Assembly: GCA_022775905.1 (NCBI GenBank)
Contig: JALFJX010000003.1
Location: 21,685 to 85,684 of the forward strand
Length of the DNA stretch: 64,000 bases
Direction: 5' to 3'
Source of the DNA: Methanobrevibacter sp.
Lineage (GTDB): Archaea; Methanobacteriota; Methanobacteria; Methanobacteriales; Methanobacteriaceae
Shown here one piece after another: positions 46,349-55,500 of the stretch (the stretch's first letter is position 1; each line of letters starts with the position of its first letter). The notes beneath the pieces are model-generated. The model saw only the letters and a list, made by a program, of their open reading frames with translations. It made no database searches and was not told the origin of the DNA. The translations under genes were made by a program, and so were the position numbers.

Positions 46349-47566
46349 ATGTCCGTTATCAAAATAAAAGCTCCATATAAATTTATGGAGTCAAAATAAT
46401 TTAAACTTTTCGATTTTGTTCCTAAGTTTTCTGAATTCCGTCAATTTGATGATCTTTCTCGATTTTGTTGCGAAAATATTGAGGACAATCTTATCAGATT
46501 GGAAAAAAGAGGTAAAATACATTTTGAGAATAGAGTTGAAATTTGTCCATCTTGCAAATGACATAATGCTGTTAAAAATGGTACTTATGAACGTAAACTT
46601 ATTTTTTTAAGAATTGGATAACAGATTTGCACTATTCAAAAATATAAGTGCAGAAAATGCGGTAAAGTCTTTTACACTGATTTATTATCCTTTGTTTATT
46701 CTAATTCAAATATTACATTGCCTGTTATTGAATGTATTGAGAATTTATATTAAATTTATGGAGCAGGGCTCCATAAAATACGATTTGACTTAAAACAACA
46801 ACATAACATCGAAATCTCACATCAAAGCATTGAAAACATCTTATTGAACTCTAATTATCAATTTAACTATGATAATTGGACTTATTCTGGATATTACTTA
46901 TTTGATAGTCTTTGGGTTAAAATTAATGGTGAATGGAACTATATTTTAGCCTTATTCGACGTTAAATTGAATACTCTTGTTTCCACCAAATTGGTCGAAT
47001 CAGAAGATTCTAAGACCATTTATCAATTTTTAAATGAATCCCTAAGAAATCAGAAAAAAATATCAATAGGCACAGACTTAAAACACGAATATCGTGAAGC
47101 CATCGATAAATTAAAAGTAAAACACCATTTCTGCAAATTTAACGTGAAACAAGCAGTAAACAAAAGATTTAAAGATTACTTTGACAAAAATCCATTATCT
47201 GAAGACGAAAAAGACATATTAAATTGTTTAAAAAAGGACATTTATAAAATATTGGATGCAAAAGACTTAAATACTGCTAAAGAACTTAGAAACGAAGTAA
47301 TAGACAAAAAATATACAAAAAACAAGTTCACAAACAAAATTCTTTGGAAATTCATCATTCCTTACTTCAAAAAATTAACGACACACCTGGAAAACACGAA
47401 CATCCCATCAACAAACAACAAAATCGAAAATATCTTCCAAAAAATATTCCCAAAACACATAAAAAGAACAATGAAAATAGAACAAGGACTTCTAGCCAGA
47501 TTCATGCTAAAACTAAATTATTGGAATTTAAACAATGAAAAAGAAAAAAAACACACAAGTTTTTGA
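46349..47566 (+). pseudogene. Transposase with four in-frame stop codons
   Basis: One continuous frame of 405 codons. It is interrupted by TAA (46397), TGA (46559), TAA (46619) and TAA (46751), with no frameshift. The N-terminal part has a zinc ribbon CPSC...CRKC (about codons 67-107). The C-terminal part (open from 46754; first ATG 46844) shows a DDE-type core: YYLFDSLWVKING, SIGTDLKHEY, and NNKIENIFQKIFP with the last acidic residue. Each stop can be derived from CAA or CGA by one C-to-T change. The element cannot move by itself. Confidence 0.85.
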
Positions 47567-47573
47567 AAGAGCC
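47552..47573 (-). repeat. Right terminal inverted repeat of the insertion sequence
   Basis: Exact inverse of the left 22-bp end. It begins inside the last codons of the transposase frame. Confidence 0.9.
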
Positions 47574-47581
47574 TAATATTG
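47574..47581. repeat. 8-bp target-site duplication, right copy
   Basis: TAATATTG, identical to 46208-46215. It is 41 bases upstream of the cofH ATG, so the insertion entered what is probably the cofH promoter region. Confidence 0.85.
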
Positions 47582-47622
47582 AATAGTAACCTTTTTATTT
47601 AACTTAAAACTAAAATAAAACC

Positions 47623-48741
47623 ATGTTTGATAAACTACCAATTTCTTATAAAACAGAAAAGATTTTAACCAAGTCTTTGGATGAACAGATATCTGTAGAA
47701 GAAGCAAACTACTTGATGAACATTAAAGGTGCTGATTTGTACCCTTTACTTGCGACTGCTGACTATTTAAGACAGGAATTTGTTGGAGACAAAGTTACAT
47801 TTATCAATAACTGTAATATTAACTTTACAAATATCTGTACTGTCAGATGCGGATTCTGTGCATTTGGAAAAGATGAGGGTGATTCTGAAGCTTACATTTT
47901 AAATGATGAGCAAATCCTTGCAAAAGCTCAAGGTGCTGTGGAAAAAGGTGCTCATGAATTCTGTGTAATGGGTGGAGTGCTTCCTGATGCCGATATTGAA
48001 TATTATGAACATTTAATGCACTTGTTGAAAGATGAGTATCCTGATGTTATGATTCATGGATTTTCACCAACCATGATTGCTGATGCATGTAAAGTATCTG
48101 GAATCGACATCGCTGAAGGATGTGAAAGGTTAAGAGATGCTGGTCTTGATACCTTGCCTGGAACTGCTGCTGAAATCTTGACAGACCGTTCAAGAGAATT
48201 GATTTGTCCTGAAAAGGTAAGCGTTTCCGAATGGATTGATATTGTTAAAACTGCTCATGAAGCTGGAGTGCCTGGTTCTGCAACAATCATGTATGGGCAT
48301 GTTGAAACTTTAGAAGAAAGGGTAGAGCATATTGATATTATCAGAAAAATACAAGAGGAAACACATGGATTTACTGAATTTATTCCAATGACTTTCATGC
48401 ATGAATACTCTCCAATATTCCTTGAAGGTCAGTCAAATCTTGGAGCTACCGGAACACAGGATTTAAAATTATATGCAGTTTCAAGATTAATGCTCAGGGA
48501 TTTGATTCCAAACATCCAAGTGTCTTGGGTAAAAATGGGTTTCAGATTTGCTCAAGTTGCTTTAACTGCAGGAACTAATGATTTAGGTGGTACATTAGGA
48601 GGAGATGAATTATCTGCTGCTTCCGGCGCACCTGATGGGGTTGAAGCATCCATTGGTACATTAAGTAGTATGGTTAAAGATTTAGGAAGAACTCCGATTG
48701 AGAGGAATTCAAAATATACAGAATTTTATCCTATTGAATAA
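47623..48741 (+). CDS. cofH: FO synthase subunit 2 (4-hydroxyphenyl transferase)
   Basis: Radical SAM enzyme that joins tyrosine-derived 4-hydroxybenzyl to diaminouracil in synthesis of the F420 chromophore FO. The CxxxCxxC cluster motif is CTVRCGFC (C72, C76, C79); GGVLPDADIEYYEHL and the EFIPMTFMHEYSPI block are typical of CofH. 372 residues, full length. CofG is not in the window. The insertion sequence ends 49 bases upstream, leaving TATTTAA near 47595 as the only promoter-like element. Confidence 0.95.
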   Translation: MFDKLPISYKTEKILTKSLDEQISVEEANYLMNIKGADLYPLLATADYLRQEFVGDKVTFINNCNINFTNICTVRCGFCAFGKDEGDSEAYILNDEQILAKAQGAVEKGAHEFCVMGGVLPDADIEYYEHLMHLLKDEYPDVMIHGFSPTMIADACKVSGIDIAEGCERLRDAGLDTLPGTAAEILTDRSRELICPEKVSVSEWIDIVKTAHEAGVPGSATIMYGHVETLEERVEHIDIIRKIQEETHGFTEFIPMTFMHEYSPIFLEGQSNLGATGTQDLKLYAVSRLMLRDLIPNIQVSWVKMGFRFAQVALTAGTNDLGGTLGGDELSAASGAPDGVEASIGTLSSMVKDLGRTPIERNSKYTEFYPIE

Positions 48742-48758
48742 TTAATTTTGGTGTTTTA

Positions 48759-49343
48759 ATGAAGAAATTTATTGTCATTGACGGTTTGGATGGGTCAGGA
48801 AAAGATACACAGGTTAAATTAATAGCTGATATGTATGAAAAACAGGGTCGAAAGGTCGTTGTTCGATCCCACCCATGCTTTGACAATAGATATGGTAGAA
48901 AATCAAAGGAAGCACTTTTAAAAACAGGTAAAATTAATCATTTGCTTGCAACTATCTATTTTGGACTTGATGTAATCAGGTCTGTTGTGAAATATACTCA
49001 TGATGACAGTATTGATGTATTGATTTTTTCAAGATACATTTTAGCAGTGATGTATCTTCCGGATGGTATCAACACTCTTGTCTATAAAATTGTGACATTT
49101 ATTCTTCCAACATCAGATTGCATGTTCTTTTTAGATGTCAGTCCTGAAGAATCCCTTAGAAGAATTGGATCTCGTGATGAAGACACAGAAATGTTTGAAA
49201 ACATAGAATGCCTTAGAGAAAATCGTTTGAAATCACAAAAATTCACATACAATTGGAATGTTATTCCAGGTGATGATTCGGCTGAGGTAATTTCCGAAAA
49301 AATAAAAATGAGATGTCTTGAAACAGACAAATTACTTAATTAA
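48759..49343 (+). CDS. tmk: Thymidylate kinase-like nucleotide kinase
   Basis: Phosphorylates dTMP to dTDP. The P-loop IDGLDGSGKDTQVKL at the N-terminus has the KDT variant seen in some archaeal Tmk proteins; R in VVRSHP, FSRY, and a lid-like SRDEDTEMFENIECLRENR follow. 194 residues. It follows cofH by 17 bases, with a GGTGTT ribosome-binding site. Another deoxynucleotide kinase specificity cannot be excluded. Confidence 0.82.
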   Translation: MKKFIVIDGLDGSGKDTQVKLIADMYEKQGRKVVVRSHPCFDNRYGRKSKEALLKTGKINHLLATIYFGLDVIRSVVKYTHDDSIDVLIFSRYILAVMYLPDGINTLVYKIVTFILPTSDCMFFLDVSPEESLRRIGSRDEDTEMFENIECLRENRLKSQKFTYNWNVIPGDDSAEVISEKIKMRCLETDKLLN

Positions 49344-49349
49344 CTTTTT

Positions 49350-49607
49350 TTATAAAACTTCTTTTATTCCTTCATTTGTTATAATCATTAAAGAATTGAG
49401 ATTTTCTAAAACAAGTGAAACAATTGGATGAGTCTGAATATCCTTATGCATGAAAACTATTTCATTTTCAATAATATCAATCCAGTTAACGTGATATACA
49501 ACAACACCGTTAACGATTAATCCTAAAAATTCAGGAACATATCTATCTGGGTTTATTTCTTCAAAATACTGGTTATTTCTTAATATGTCTCTTAAAACTT
49601 TATCCAT
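49350..49607 (-). CDS. Small hypothetical protein downstream of priS
   Basis: An 85-residue soluble protein starting MDKVLRDILRNNQYF. I place the ATG at 49605-49607, after AAAGGTG overlapping the priS stop, so it is translationally coupled to the primase gene. It contains beta-rich LGLIVNGVVVYHVNWIDII and LNSLMIITNEGI segments. No family recognised; co-expression with priS suggests, but does not show, a replication role. Confidence 0.65.
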   Translation of the reverse strand: MDKVLRDILRNNQYFEEINPDRYVPEFLGLIVNGVVVYHVNWIDIIENEIVFMHKDIQTHPIVSLVLENLNSLMIITNEGIKEVL

Positions 49608-49608
49608 T

Positions 49609-50586
49609 TTATACACCTTTTCTTTCATAAACAAATTTAGGGACTGCTTTATCAAGAGGATCAAAAGTTTCTCTATTCTTAACTTCCATACATTTCATAC
49701 TTACCTTTGAGTGAAGTGATGAGGGGAGTCTTAAAATCCTTTTCAAGTCAATTGAAACTTTTGCATCAATTGTTGATAGATTAACGCGAGCCATAGCGGC
49801 AACAAGATTCTTATATCTTCTAGGTCCGATATCTCTTTTAAAATAACCCCAATTGTCATTATCCAAATGGTGTCTTGATGCCATGATGTCTTTCATTAAT
49901 TTAGGGTTAATTCCATCAATTTTTTCATTACCTACTAAATGCTGTATATTGAATTTCACTTTATCTGTAAAAATCTTTGAATATCCGATAGGTATTGTAA
50001 AATGCTCAAAATTAAAACTTTTGTTTGAAATTTCAGGATTTATGAATTGTGATTTTGGAACTTCAGCTCCTGCAACATATTTTAAGACTTCTGATCTAAG
50101 TTCACTGTTGGCGGTCATCATTTCTTCATCTAGAATCCTGATGTGGTATCCTCTTCCTGAATAGATTAAATGTATGTTCTTTAATCCTAAATCTGATTGT
50201 AATGTATCAATTAATGTGTTGACTATTTCTAAAGCTTCACTGAGACAAACCTCACAAACTCCATTACATTGGCAGGTTCTAATGGGGATATCTTTTGCAT
50301 CTACATCAAAAATGTATTCTGCCTTAAGCCAATCTTCTCTGCGTCTTGGATTGTTGTAGAATGCCACTGAAACATATGATGCGAAAGGAGACTTAAACTT
50401 CAAGAATTTTCCTAAAGATTCAGGACCTTTAAAAACTTTATACCTGTCATTAGGTCCTCTACCGTTATGGTCAAAACCGAATTCTCTCTTTTTTAAATCA
50501 GTAGCTATGAATTCCGGCAAGTCTTTTACTGACCATTCTTCACGATAGTATTGTCTTCTTTCTTTAAGTGTTGCTTTAGAAAACAT
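49609..50586 (-). CDS. priS: DNA primase small (catalytic) subunit PriS
   Basis: Archaeo-eukaryotic primase polymerase subunit making RNA primers. The 325-residue protein shows REEWSVKDLPEF near the start, catalytic carboxylates in YIFDVDAKD (about residue 95), a zinc-knuckle CQCNGVCEVC (about 108-117), and SGRGYHIRILD. PriL is encoded about 620 bases away on the same strand, with an unrelated gene between on the opposite strand. Confidence 0.95.
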   Translation of the reverse strand: MFSKATLKERRQYYREEWSVKDLPEFIATDLKKREFGFDHNGRGPNDRYKVFKGPESLGKFLKFKSPFASYVSVAFYNNPRRREDWLKAEYIFDVDAKDIPIRTCQCNGVCEVCLSEALEIVNTLIDTLQSDLGLKNIHLIYSGRGYHIRILDEEMMTANSELRSEVLKYVAGAEVPKSQFINPEISNKSFNFEHFTIPIGYSKIFTDKVKFNIQHLVGNEKIDGINPKLMKDIMASRHHLDNDNWGYFKRDIGPRRYKNLVAAMARVNLSTIDAKVSIDLKRILRLPSSLHSKVSMKCMEVKNRETFDPLDKAVPKFVYERKGV

Positions 50587-50673
50587 GTTTATAAATTACT
50601 TTTTTAAAGTATTTATTTATTCGGTAAGTGTGCATTTACAAAGTAATGATTTTGAACACTTTTATTAATTAGG

Positions 50674-51207
50674 ATGGTTAAAAATAAGTTCATGGAAGAT
50701 GTAGTTGAAGTAATTGGAATTGAGCATTTGAAAGTTATTTTATCTGGTCTTACTCCTGAAGATATTGTAAAACCAGCTTATGAAAATTGGCAAACCGGTA
50801 TGAGGACAGGTTATACTAGATTAAACCTTGAAACCGGTGAAGTTTATGGGATTGGAGTTGAATTAAATGACCTTCCACTTCCAAGTAATATTTACATTGA
50901 CCTGTTTAAGATAGATTCATATGATGATCCTATTGATGAGGAAGAATTCTTCTCTAAAAATGAATACGAGGAATTTCTAGAATTCAGCAGCACAGAACCT
51001 AGTGAATATATTCCGGATATCATTACTGAATTCTGCGAGCTAAAAGGTATTGATGAAATGAAACGTAAAATAGGACTTTTGGCTTATAATTTTGAAAAAA
51101 GAGAAAGAGCTAATTATAATATGTGGGAATCAGCTATTTTAAACAAGTATTATGATGCTATTTATGAAGACCATAATCCTTTTGCGTTTTCACAGAATAG
51201 CTTATAG
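50674..51207 (+). CDS. Hypothetical protein between primase genes
   Basis: A 177-residue acidic soluble protein, no signal peptide. Segments of note are YENWQTGMRTGYTRLNLETG and the C-terminal FEKRERANYNMWESAIL. I do not recognise a family. It is divergent from priS and its stop abuts the priL stop. The start could also be the ATG at 50692 (MEDVVEVIG), since the first ATG lacks a clear ribosome-binding site. Confidence 0.75.
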   Translation: MVKNKFMEDVVEVIGIEHLKVILSGLTPEDIVKPAYENWQTGMRTGYTRLNLETGEVYGIGVELNDLPLPSNIYIDLFKIDSYDDPIDEEEFFSKNEYEEFLEFSSTEPSEYIPDIITEFCELKGIDEMKRKIGLLAYNFEKRERANYNMWESAILNKYYDAIYEDHNPFAFSQNSL

Positions 51208-52536
51208 TTATTCTTCTTTTGGTGCTCTGTCAAGTTGGAATTTCTTACGCCCATAGCATGATAATGGGTTATTTATTCCTTTACATGATTTGTCTGGATG
51301 GCATAGGCTGGGTAGATGTATCTTTATTTTTTCACAGCTCATTGGAGTGTACCATTTGGTTTCACCTTCATGATTGATATCTACTCTATCATGCATTCCA
51401 AAACCTAATTTTGATATGATGTTTATTTTTTCCTGTGGTTGGTCTTCGAATAATGGTGGTGTACAGTTGTCTGCAGCATCAAAAATCAACGGTAAAATCT
51501 CATTTTCAGTAATTGTCAAATCAGGGTCCATATCAGATACCTTAACGCTTTCATCTGATGCAAATATTCTAGGATATAATCTTGCGTATGATGCAAATGA
51601 AGTTAATAGCAATACGATAGCATCGTTACGTCCACCTGAAGATACTCCATTGACTGTTTCCTGAATGCAAGGTGGGAATGCGTCAGGATTTAATTTTCCA
51701 GCTTGAACAGTACCGTAAATTCCTCCGCTTCCAGCATAATACTGATTATATTTTCCTATTTCATCAGGAATAAATTCTTTTAGTTCTTCACCAATTTTTA
51801 TGATTGCAGGATGTATTTCAACTCTAGCAGACATTTCCTTTATTCTTTTAATGTACTCTTCAGTTTTCTGCATTATCAGTCTTGACAATATCTGTTCCTT
51901 GACGCTGTCCCCAATCAATATTCCATACATTCTATCAGGGCTTCTGTCATGGAACCTGTCGGCAAATCTATTCAGGAAATCGTCTTGCTGAAGAACGATG
52001 TCTCCGTTATCAATTAATAAGTCTGTCAATTTGAGTTTTTTTGTTGCAACAATATCCTTAAGTGATTTCCATTTTATGCTGCCATCAATTTTAACTTCAT
52101 CAAGTACTTCATCAATGATTTCGGCTCTTGACATTGGAGGTATCTTTGAAAGGCGTTCCAGAATAAGTGTTCCCTGTGATTGGATAAAGAGTCTGGTTTC
52201 ACGGGAACCTATGTTAAATTGAATTGCTATTGCCTGACATAGGATATGGAAAGTTACAACATCCTGTTGGAACAGTTCTTCATTGGTTAAAAATTCGAAT
52301 TCCGCTTGGGTGAAGTTTTTGTTGTTCTTTTTTTCAATTGCCCATTGCATACGTTTTAAAGCTAGTTCATGATATGATTTTGGAATGTAATCATCTGAAA
52401 GCTTTTGATTTGTTGTACGGGTACAGATTTCAATCAATGATTCATCTTCCTCAAAAATCTGATTTAAATCACTGTAACTGCGAAGGATGCTTCTTCCTTC
52501 GTTTGATAATGGGTTAATAAAAGAAACTTCAGCCAT
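51208..52536 (-). CDS. priL: DNA primase large subunit PriL
   Basis: Regulatory Fe-S subunit of primase. Four candidate [4Fe-4S] cysteines are seen in the C-terminal half: FPPCIQETVNG (about 290), then MSCEKIKIHLPSLCHPDKSC and PLSCYGRKK (about 400-430). The N-terminal 220 residues form the helical PriS-binding part. 442 residues, normal for archaeal PriL. TATA-like sequence AATATTTA lies just upstream of its ATG region (52560-52590). Confidence 0.95.
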   Translation of the reverse strand: MAEVSFINPLSNEGRSILRSYSDLNQIFEEDESLIEICTRTTNQKLSDDYIPKSYHELALKRMQWAIEKKNNKNFTQAEFEFLTNEELFQQDVVTFHILCQAIAIQFNIGSRETRLFIQSQGTLILERLSKIPPMSRAEIIDEVLDEVKIDGSIKWKSLKDIVATKKLKLTDLLIDNGDIVLQQDDFLNRFADRFHDRSPDRMYGILIGDSVKEQILSRLIMQKTEEYIKRIKEMSARVEIHPAIIKIGEELKEFIPDEIGKYNQYYAGSGGIYGTVQAGKLNPDAFPPCIQETVNGVSSGGRNDAIVLLLTSFASYARLYPRIFASDESVKVSDMDPDLTITENEILPLIFDAADNCTPPLFEDQPQEKINIISKLGFGMHDRVDINHEGETKWYTPMSCEKIKIHLPSLCHPDKSCKGINNPLSCYGRKKFQLDRAPKEE

Positions 52537-52626
52537 ACTTTTAATTTTTTATTTTATATATTAAATAACTAACTAATAATCAAAGTAAATATTTATGTGA
52601 TGTGGTTATGGTAGGTTAGGGATGAT

Positions 52627-53067
52627 TTAATGGTTTGTTGGTTGTAATTTTTGAATTAAATCAATATTTTCTATTTTTTCAAACTCTTTATCAAAACTAA
52701 CTAAATTGAAAATATTAAATTCTTTCATTGTCAATATGATGCTTGAATCTGTGAAACTTAATTTAGTTTTTTTTGAATTAATTCCAATATATGTTTCAAA
52801 AATTCTAAAGTTTTCTGAGGTATAATTGGGTATTTCATATTCATTTAAAACTTCAAATGTATCTATCAAATTGTAATAGACTTCTCGGGCAGCAGAAATG
52901 TTTAATTTTCTTCCAGTTAATGTTAAAACTTCATTTAATATATTATTATTAATATAACATTTTTCATTTAAAACATATGCTAAATTAACTGCTTTTTTGT
53001 GATTGGAGTCTGAATCTAGGAGTAGTGCCATTATAAAAGAAGTATCTAAAAAGTATTCAGTCATCAT
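52627..53067 (-). CDS. vapC: PIN-domain toxin (VapC-like)
   Basis: A 146-residue PIN ribonuclease. Acidic residues expected for the active site: FLDTSFIMALL (D7 region), ILNEVLTL (E), LSFTDSSIIL (D) and LVSFDKEFEKI (D). VapC toxins cut tRNA or rRNA and are held inactive by the antitoxin. It overlaps the upstream AbrB-type gene by 11 bases, the standard antitoxin-toxin order. Confidence 0.85.
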   Translation of the reverse strand: MMTEYFLDTSFIMALLLDSDSNHKKAVNLAYVLNEKCYINNNILNEVLTLTGRKLNISAAREVYYNLIDTFEVLNEYEIPNYTSENFRIFETYIGINSKKTKLSFTDSSIILTMKEFNIFNLVSFDKEFEKIENIDLIQKLQPTNH

Positions 53068-53290
53068 ATAATCTCCTTTTTAACTCAACGGAATTGGTTT
53101 TTTCATCTAAATGAAACGCACCAATTATGTTTTTAAAATTTCTTTTTTTCCTAAAATTTATTATTGGATGTCCATCTTCTGTCAAATCCCATTCAATTAC
53201 ATAATCTTTGTTTATGTTGCATTTTTTTCTGATCTCTTTAGGTATGCTTGTTTGGTAATTTCCGTATATTTTAGAAGTAGCTAAAACCAT
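53057..53290 (-). CDS. vapB: AbrB/SpoVT-type antitoxin (VapB-like)
   Basis: A 77-residue protein with a swapped-hairpin AbrB DNA-binding domain (SKIYGNYQTSIPKEIRKK and VIEWDLTEDG) and a C-terminal tail that would bind the PIN toxin (ELKRRLYDD). It should repress its own promoter in the AT-rich 53291-53499 gap. A GGAGG ribosome-binding site (plus-strand CCTCC at 53300-53304) precedes the ATG. Confidence 0.85.
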   Translation of the reverse strand: MVLATSKIYGNYQTSIPKEIRKKCNINKDYVIEWDLTEDGHPIINFRKKRNFKNIIGAFHLDEKTNSVELKRRLYDD

Positions 53291-53499
53291 ATTTTTACCT
53301 CCTATTATTTTATTTATTAATATGTTGATATATAAATATCTGTTATATTTAAATTATAATAATATTTTTAAATATAATAAATTTTTTTATAAGAAAACCA
53401 TTCTTCAAAATTGACAATTTCATATTAAAAAAGCTAATTTTATTATACATGAATAACATAATTATTTAATGTTTAAACTTAGATAAGGGGATTATATAA

Positions 53500-55488
53500 A
53501 TGTCAAAAATATTTATTTCATGTGCACTTCCTTATGCGAATGGACCATGTCATTTAGGCCACATCCGTTCTACTTATTTGCCTGCAGATATCTATGCAAG
53601 ATATAATCGTATGGCTGGAAATGATGTTTTAATGGTTTGCGCTACTGACGAACATGGTACACCAATTGCTGTTAAAGCGGATAAGGAAAATAAAAAACCG
53701 ATTGAAGTTGCTAAAAGATATCATGATATGATTGTTGATGATGTAAAATCAATGAATATATCTTTAGATAACTTTTCAAGAACCACTGATGAAAAACACT
53801 ATGAAATTTCTCAAAATTTCTTTAAAGAATTATATGATAAAGGATTTATCTACAAACAGGATTTAGAGCAATTATACTGTCCAAACTGTAAAAAATTCTT
53901 ACCTGATAGATATGTTGAAGGATTATGTCCAGTCTGTGGTGCTGAAGCTCGTGGAGATCACTGTGAAAAATGCGGTAGGGCATTAGACCCAACAGAACTC
54001 GATGAACCACACTGCATAACCTGTGGAACAACTCCTGTTATTAAGGACACCTATCAGTATGCATTCAAATTATCCGAATTTGAAGATGATCTTAAAGATT
54101 ACATCGACAATAATGAATACCTTCCTGCAAATGTTAAAAACTATGCATCCAACTGGTTAAAAGAAGGATTGAAAGACTGGATTTTAACAAGAGATATGAA
54201 TTGGGGTATTCCAGTACCATTGGATGAAGCGGAAGGTAAAGTTTTATACGTATGGATTGAAGCATTCCTCGGTTACATCTCATCTGCATCACAATGGTCT
54301 GAAAGATCTGGCAAAAAATGGGAAGAATACTGGAATGACTTTGCAGTTCATTTCATTGGAAAAGACATCATCTACCACCATTCAATCTTCTGGCCAGGAT
54401 TATTAAAAGCATACGGATGCAAAACTCCTGACATGATTTATGCTGGTGAATTCTTATCCCTTGAAGGAGAAAAAATGTCCACCAGTAAAAACTGGGTTAT
54501 ATGGATTGCTGACTTTGTAAAAGACTACGACCCTGATCTCTTAAGATATTTCCTTACAATCAATGCTCCATTAAACAAGGATTCAGACTTCTCATGGGAT
54601 GACTTCCAAAGAAGAAACAATGACGAGCTTGCTGATGTAATCGGAAACTTCTTGCACAGAACATTCACATTCACACGCAAATTCTTTGATAACAAAATAC
54701 CTGAATATGCAAATCCGTCTGAAGATGATGAAGAATTCAAAAAAGCTATTGAAAGTTTACCTGAAACCGTAGGTGAATTAATATCCAAATTTGAATTCAG
54801 AGAAGGTTTACTTGAAATATTTAAAGTAGCTAAAAAAGGAAACAAATATTTCAACGATCAAGAACCATGGAAAGCTGTAAAAGAAGATATGCAAAAAGCA
54901 GCTAATTGTTTATACTTATCCAATCAATTAGCTAAAACATTAGCATACACATTAAAACCATATTTACCAACAAAAGCTGATGCTATAGCTAAAATATTAA
55001 ACATTGATGACTTATCAGACTGGAATGAAGCAAATGTCTTCTTACCTGAAGGATATGAAATCAATAAAGCAAAACCTCTATTTAAAAAGATTGAAGATGA
55101 AGAAATAGAGGCTCAAAAAGCAAAACTTAAAGAAAACTTAAAAACTAACGAGGATGAAAATATGAGTGACTTAATTACTATTGACCAATTTGATGAAGTT
55201 GTAATCAAAATCGGACAAATCAAAGAAGCAGAAAAAATTGAAAAATCTGACAAATTATTAAAATTACAAGTTGAAATCGGTGAAGAAAAACCTAGACAAA
55301 TCGTCGCAGGTCTTGCAAAATTCTATTCTCCTGAAGAATTAATCGACAGAAAAGTTTGTGTTGTAGCAAACCTCCAACCTGCAAAATTATTCGGAACCTT
55401 ATCCGAAGGTATGATTCTTGCTACCGGCGAATCCGGTGCATTATTAACTCCTGACGTAAAAGCTGAAGTCGGCGAAAGAATTCAATAA
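53500..55488 (+). CDS. metG: Methionine--tRNA ligase
   Basis: Class I aminoacyl-tRNA synthetase. The HIGH signature is [19 protein letters not shown] is GEKMSTSKN (about 325), and two zinc knuckles lie at CPNCKKF...CPVCGA and CEKCGRA...CITCGT (about 127-185). The C-terminal 115 residues form a fused tRNA-binding OB domain ([20 protein letters not shown]). 662 residues. A leader begins after the AATTATTTAATG region; DUF530 follows 12 bases later. Confidence 0.97.
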   Translation: MSKIFISCALPYANGPCHLGHIRSTYLPADIYARYNRMAGNDVLMVCATDEHGTPIAVKADKENKKPIEVAKRYHDMIVDDVKSMNISLDNFSRTTDEKHYEISQNFFKELYDKGFIYKQDLEQLYCPNCKKFLPDRYVEGLCPVCGAEARGDHCEKCGRALDPTELDEPHCITCGTTPVIKDTYQYAFKLSEFEDDLKDYIDNNEYLPANVKNYASNWLKEGLKDWILTRDMNWGIPVPLDEAEGKVLYVWIEAFLGYISSASQWSERSGKKWEEYWNDFAVHFIGKDIIYHHSIFWPGLLKAYGCKTPDMIYAGEFLSLEGEKMSTSKNWVIWIADFVKDYDPDLLRYFLTINAPLNKDSDFSWDDFQRRNNDELADVIGNFLHRTFTFTRKFFDNKIPEYANPSEDDEEFKKAIESLPETVGELISKFEFREGLLEIFKVAKKGNKYFNDQEPWKAVKEDMQKAANCLYLSNQLAKTLAYTLKPYLPTKADAIAKILNIDDLSDWNEANVFLPEGYEINKAKPLFKKIEDEEIEAQKAKLKENLKTNEDENMSDLITIDQFDEVVIKIGQIKEAEKIEKSDKLLKLQVEIGEEKPRQIVAGLAKFYSPEELIDRKVCVVANLQPAKLFGTLSEGMILATGESGALLTPDVKAEVGERIQ

Positions 55489-55500
55489 AAATAGATTAAA

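Larger units (their letters stand above)
46216..47573 (+). mobile_element. Complete insertion sequence, 1358 bp, with broken transposase
   Basis: Bounded by perfect 22-bp inverted repeats that start GGCTCTTTCAAAAACTTGTG (46216-46237, and inverted at 47552-47573) and by the 8-bp duplication TAATATTG. It encodes one transposase frame (46349-47566). The 8-bp duplication and methanogen host recall ISM1 of Methanobrevibacter smithii and its relatives, but membership is not proven here. It lies between divergent comD and cofH, ending 49 bases before the cofH ATG. Confidence 0.9.

Noticed and set aside
46397..46753. Stop-codon recoding (pyrrolysine or selenocysteine) in the transposase
   Set aside because: The stops are mostly TAA, which is not used for either residue, and no insertion element is visible.
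46844..47566. Intact 240-residue transposase
   Set aside because: It is only the downstream part of a longer frame interrupted by stops; the zinc-ribbon front end is in the same frame upstream.
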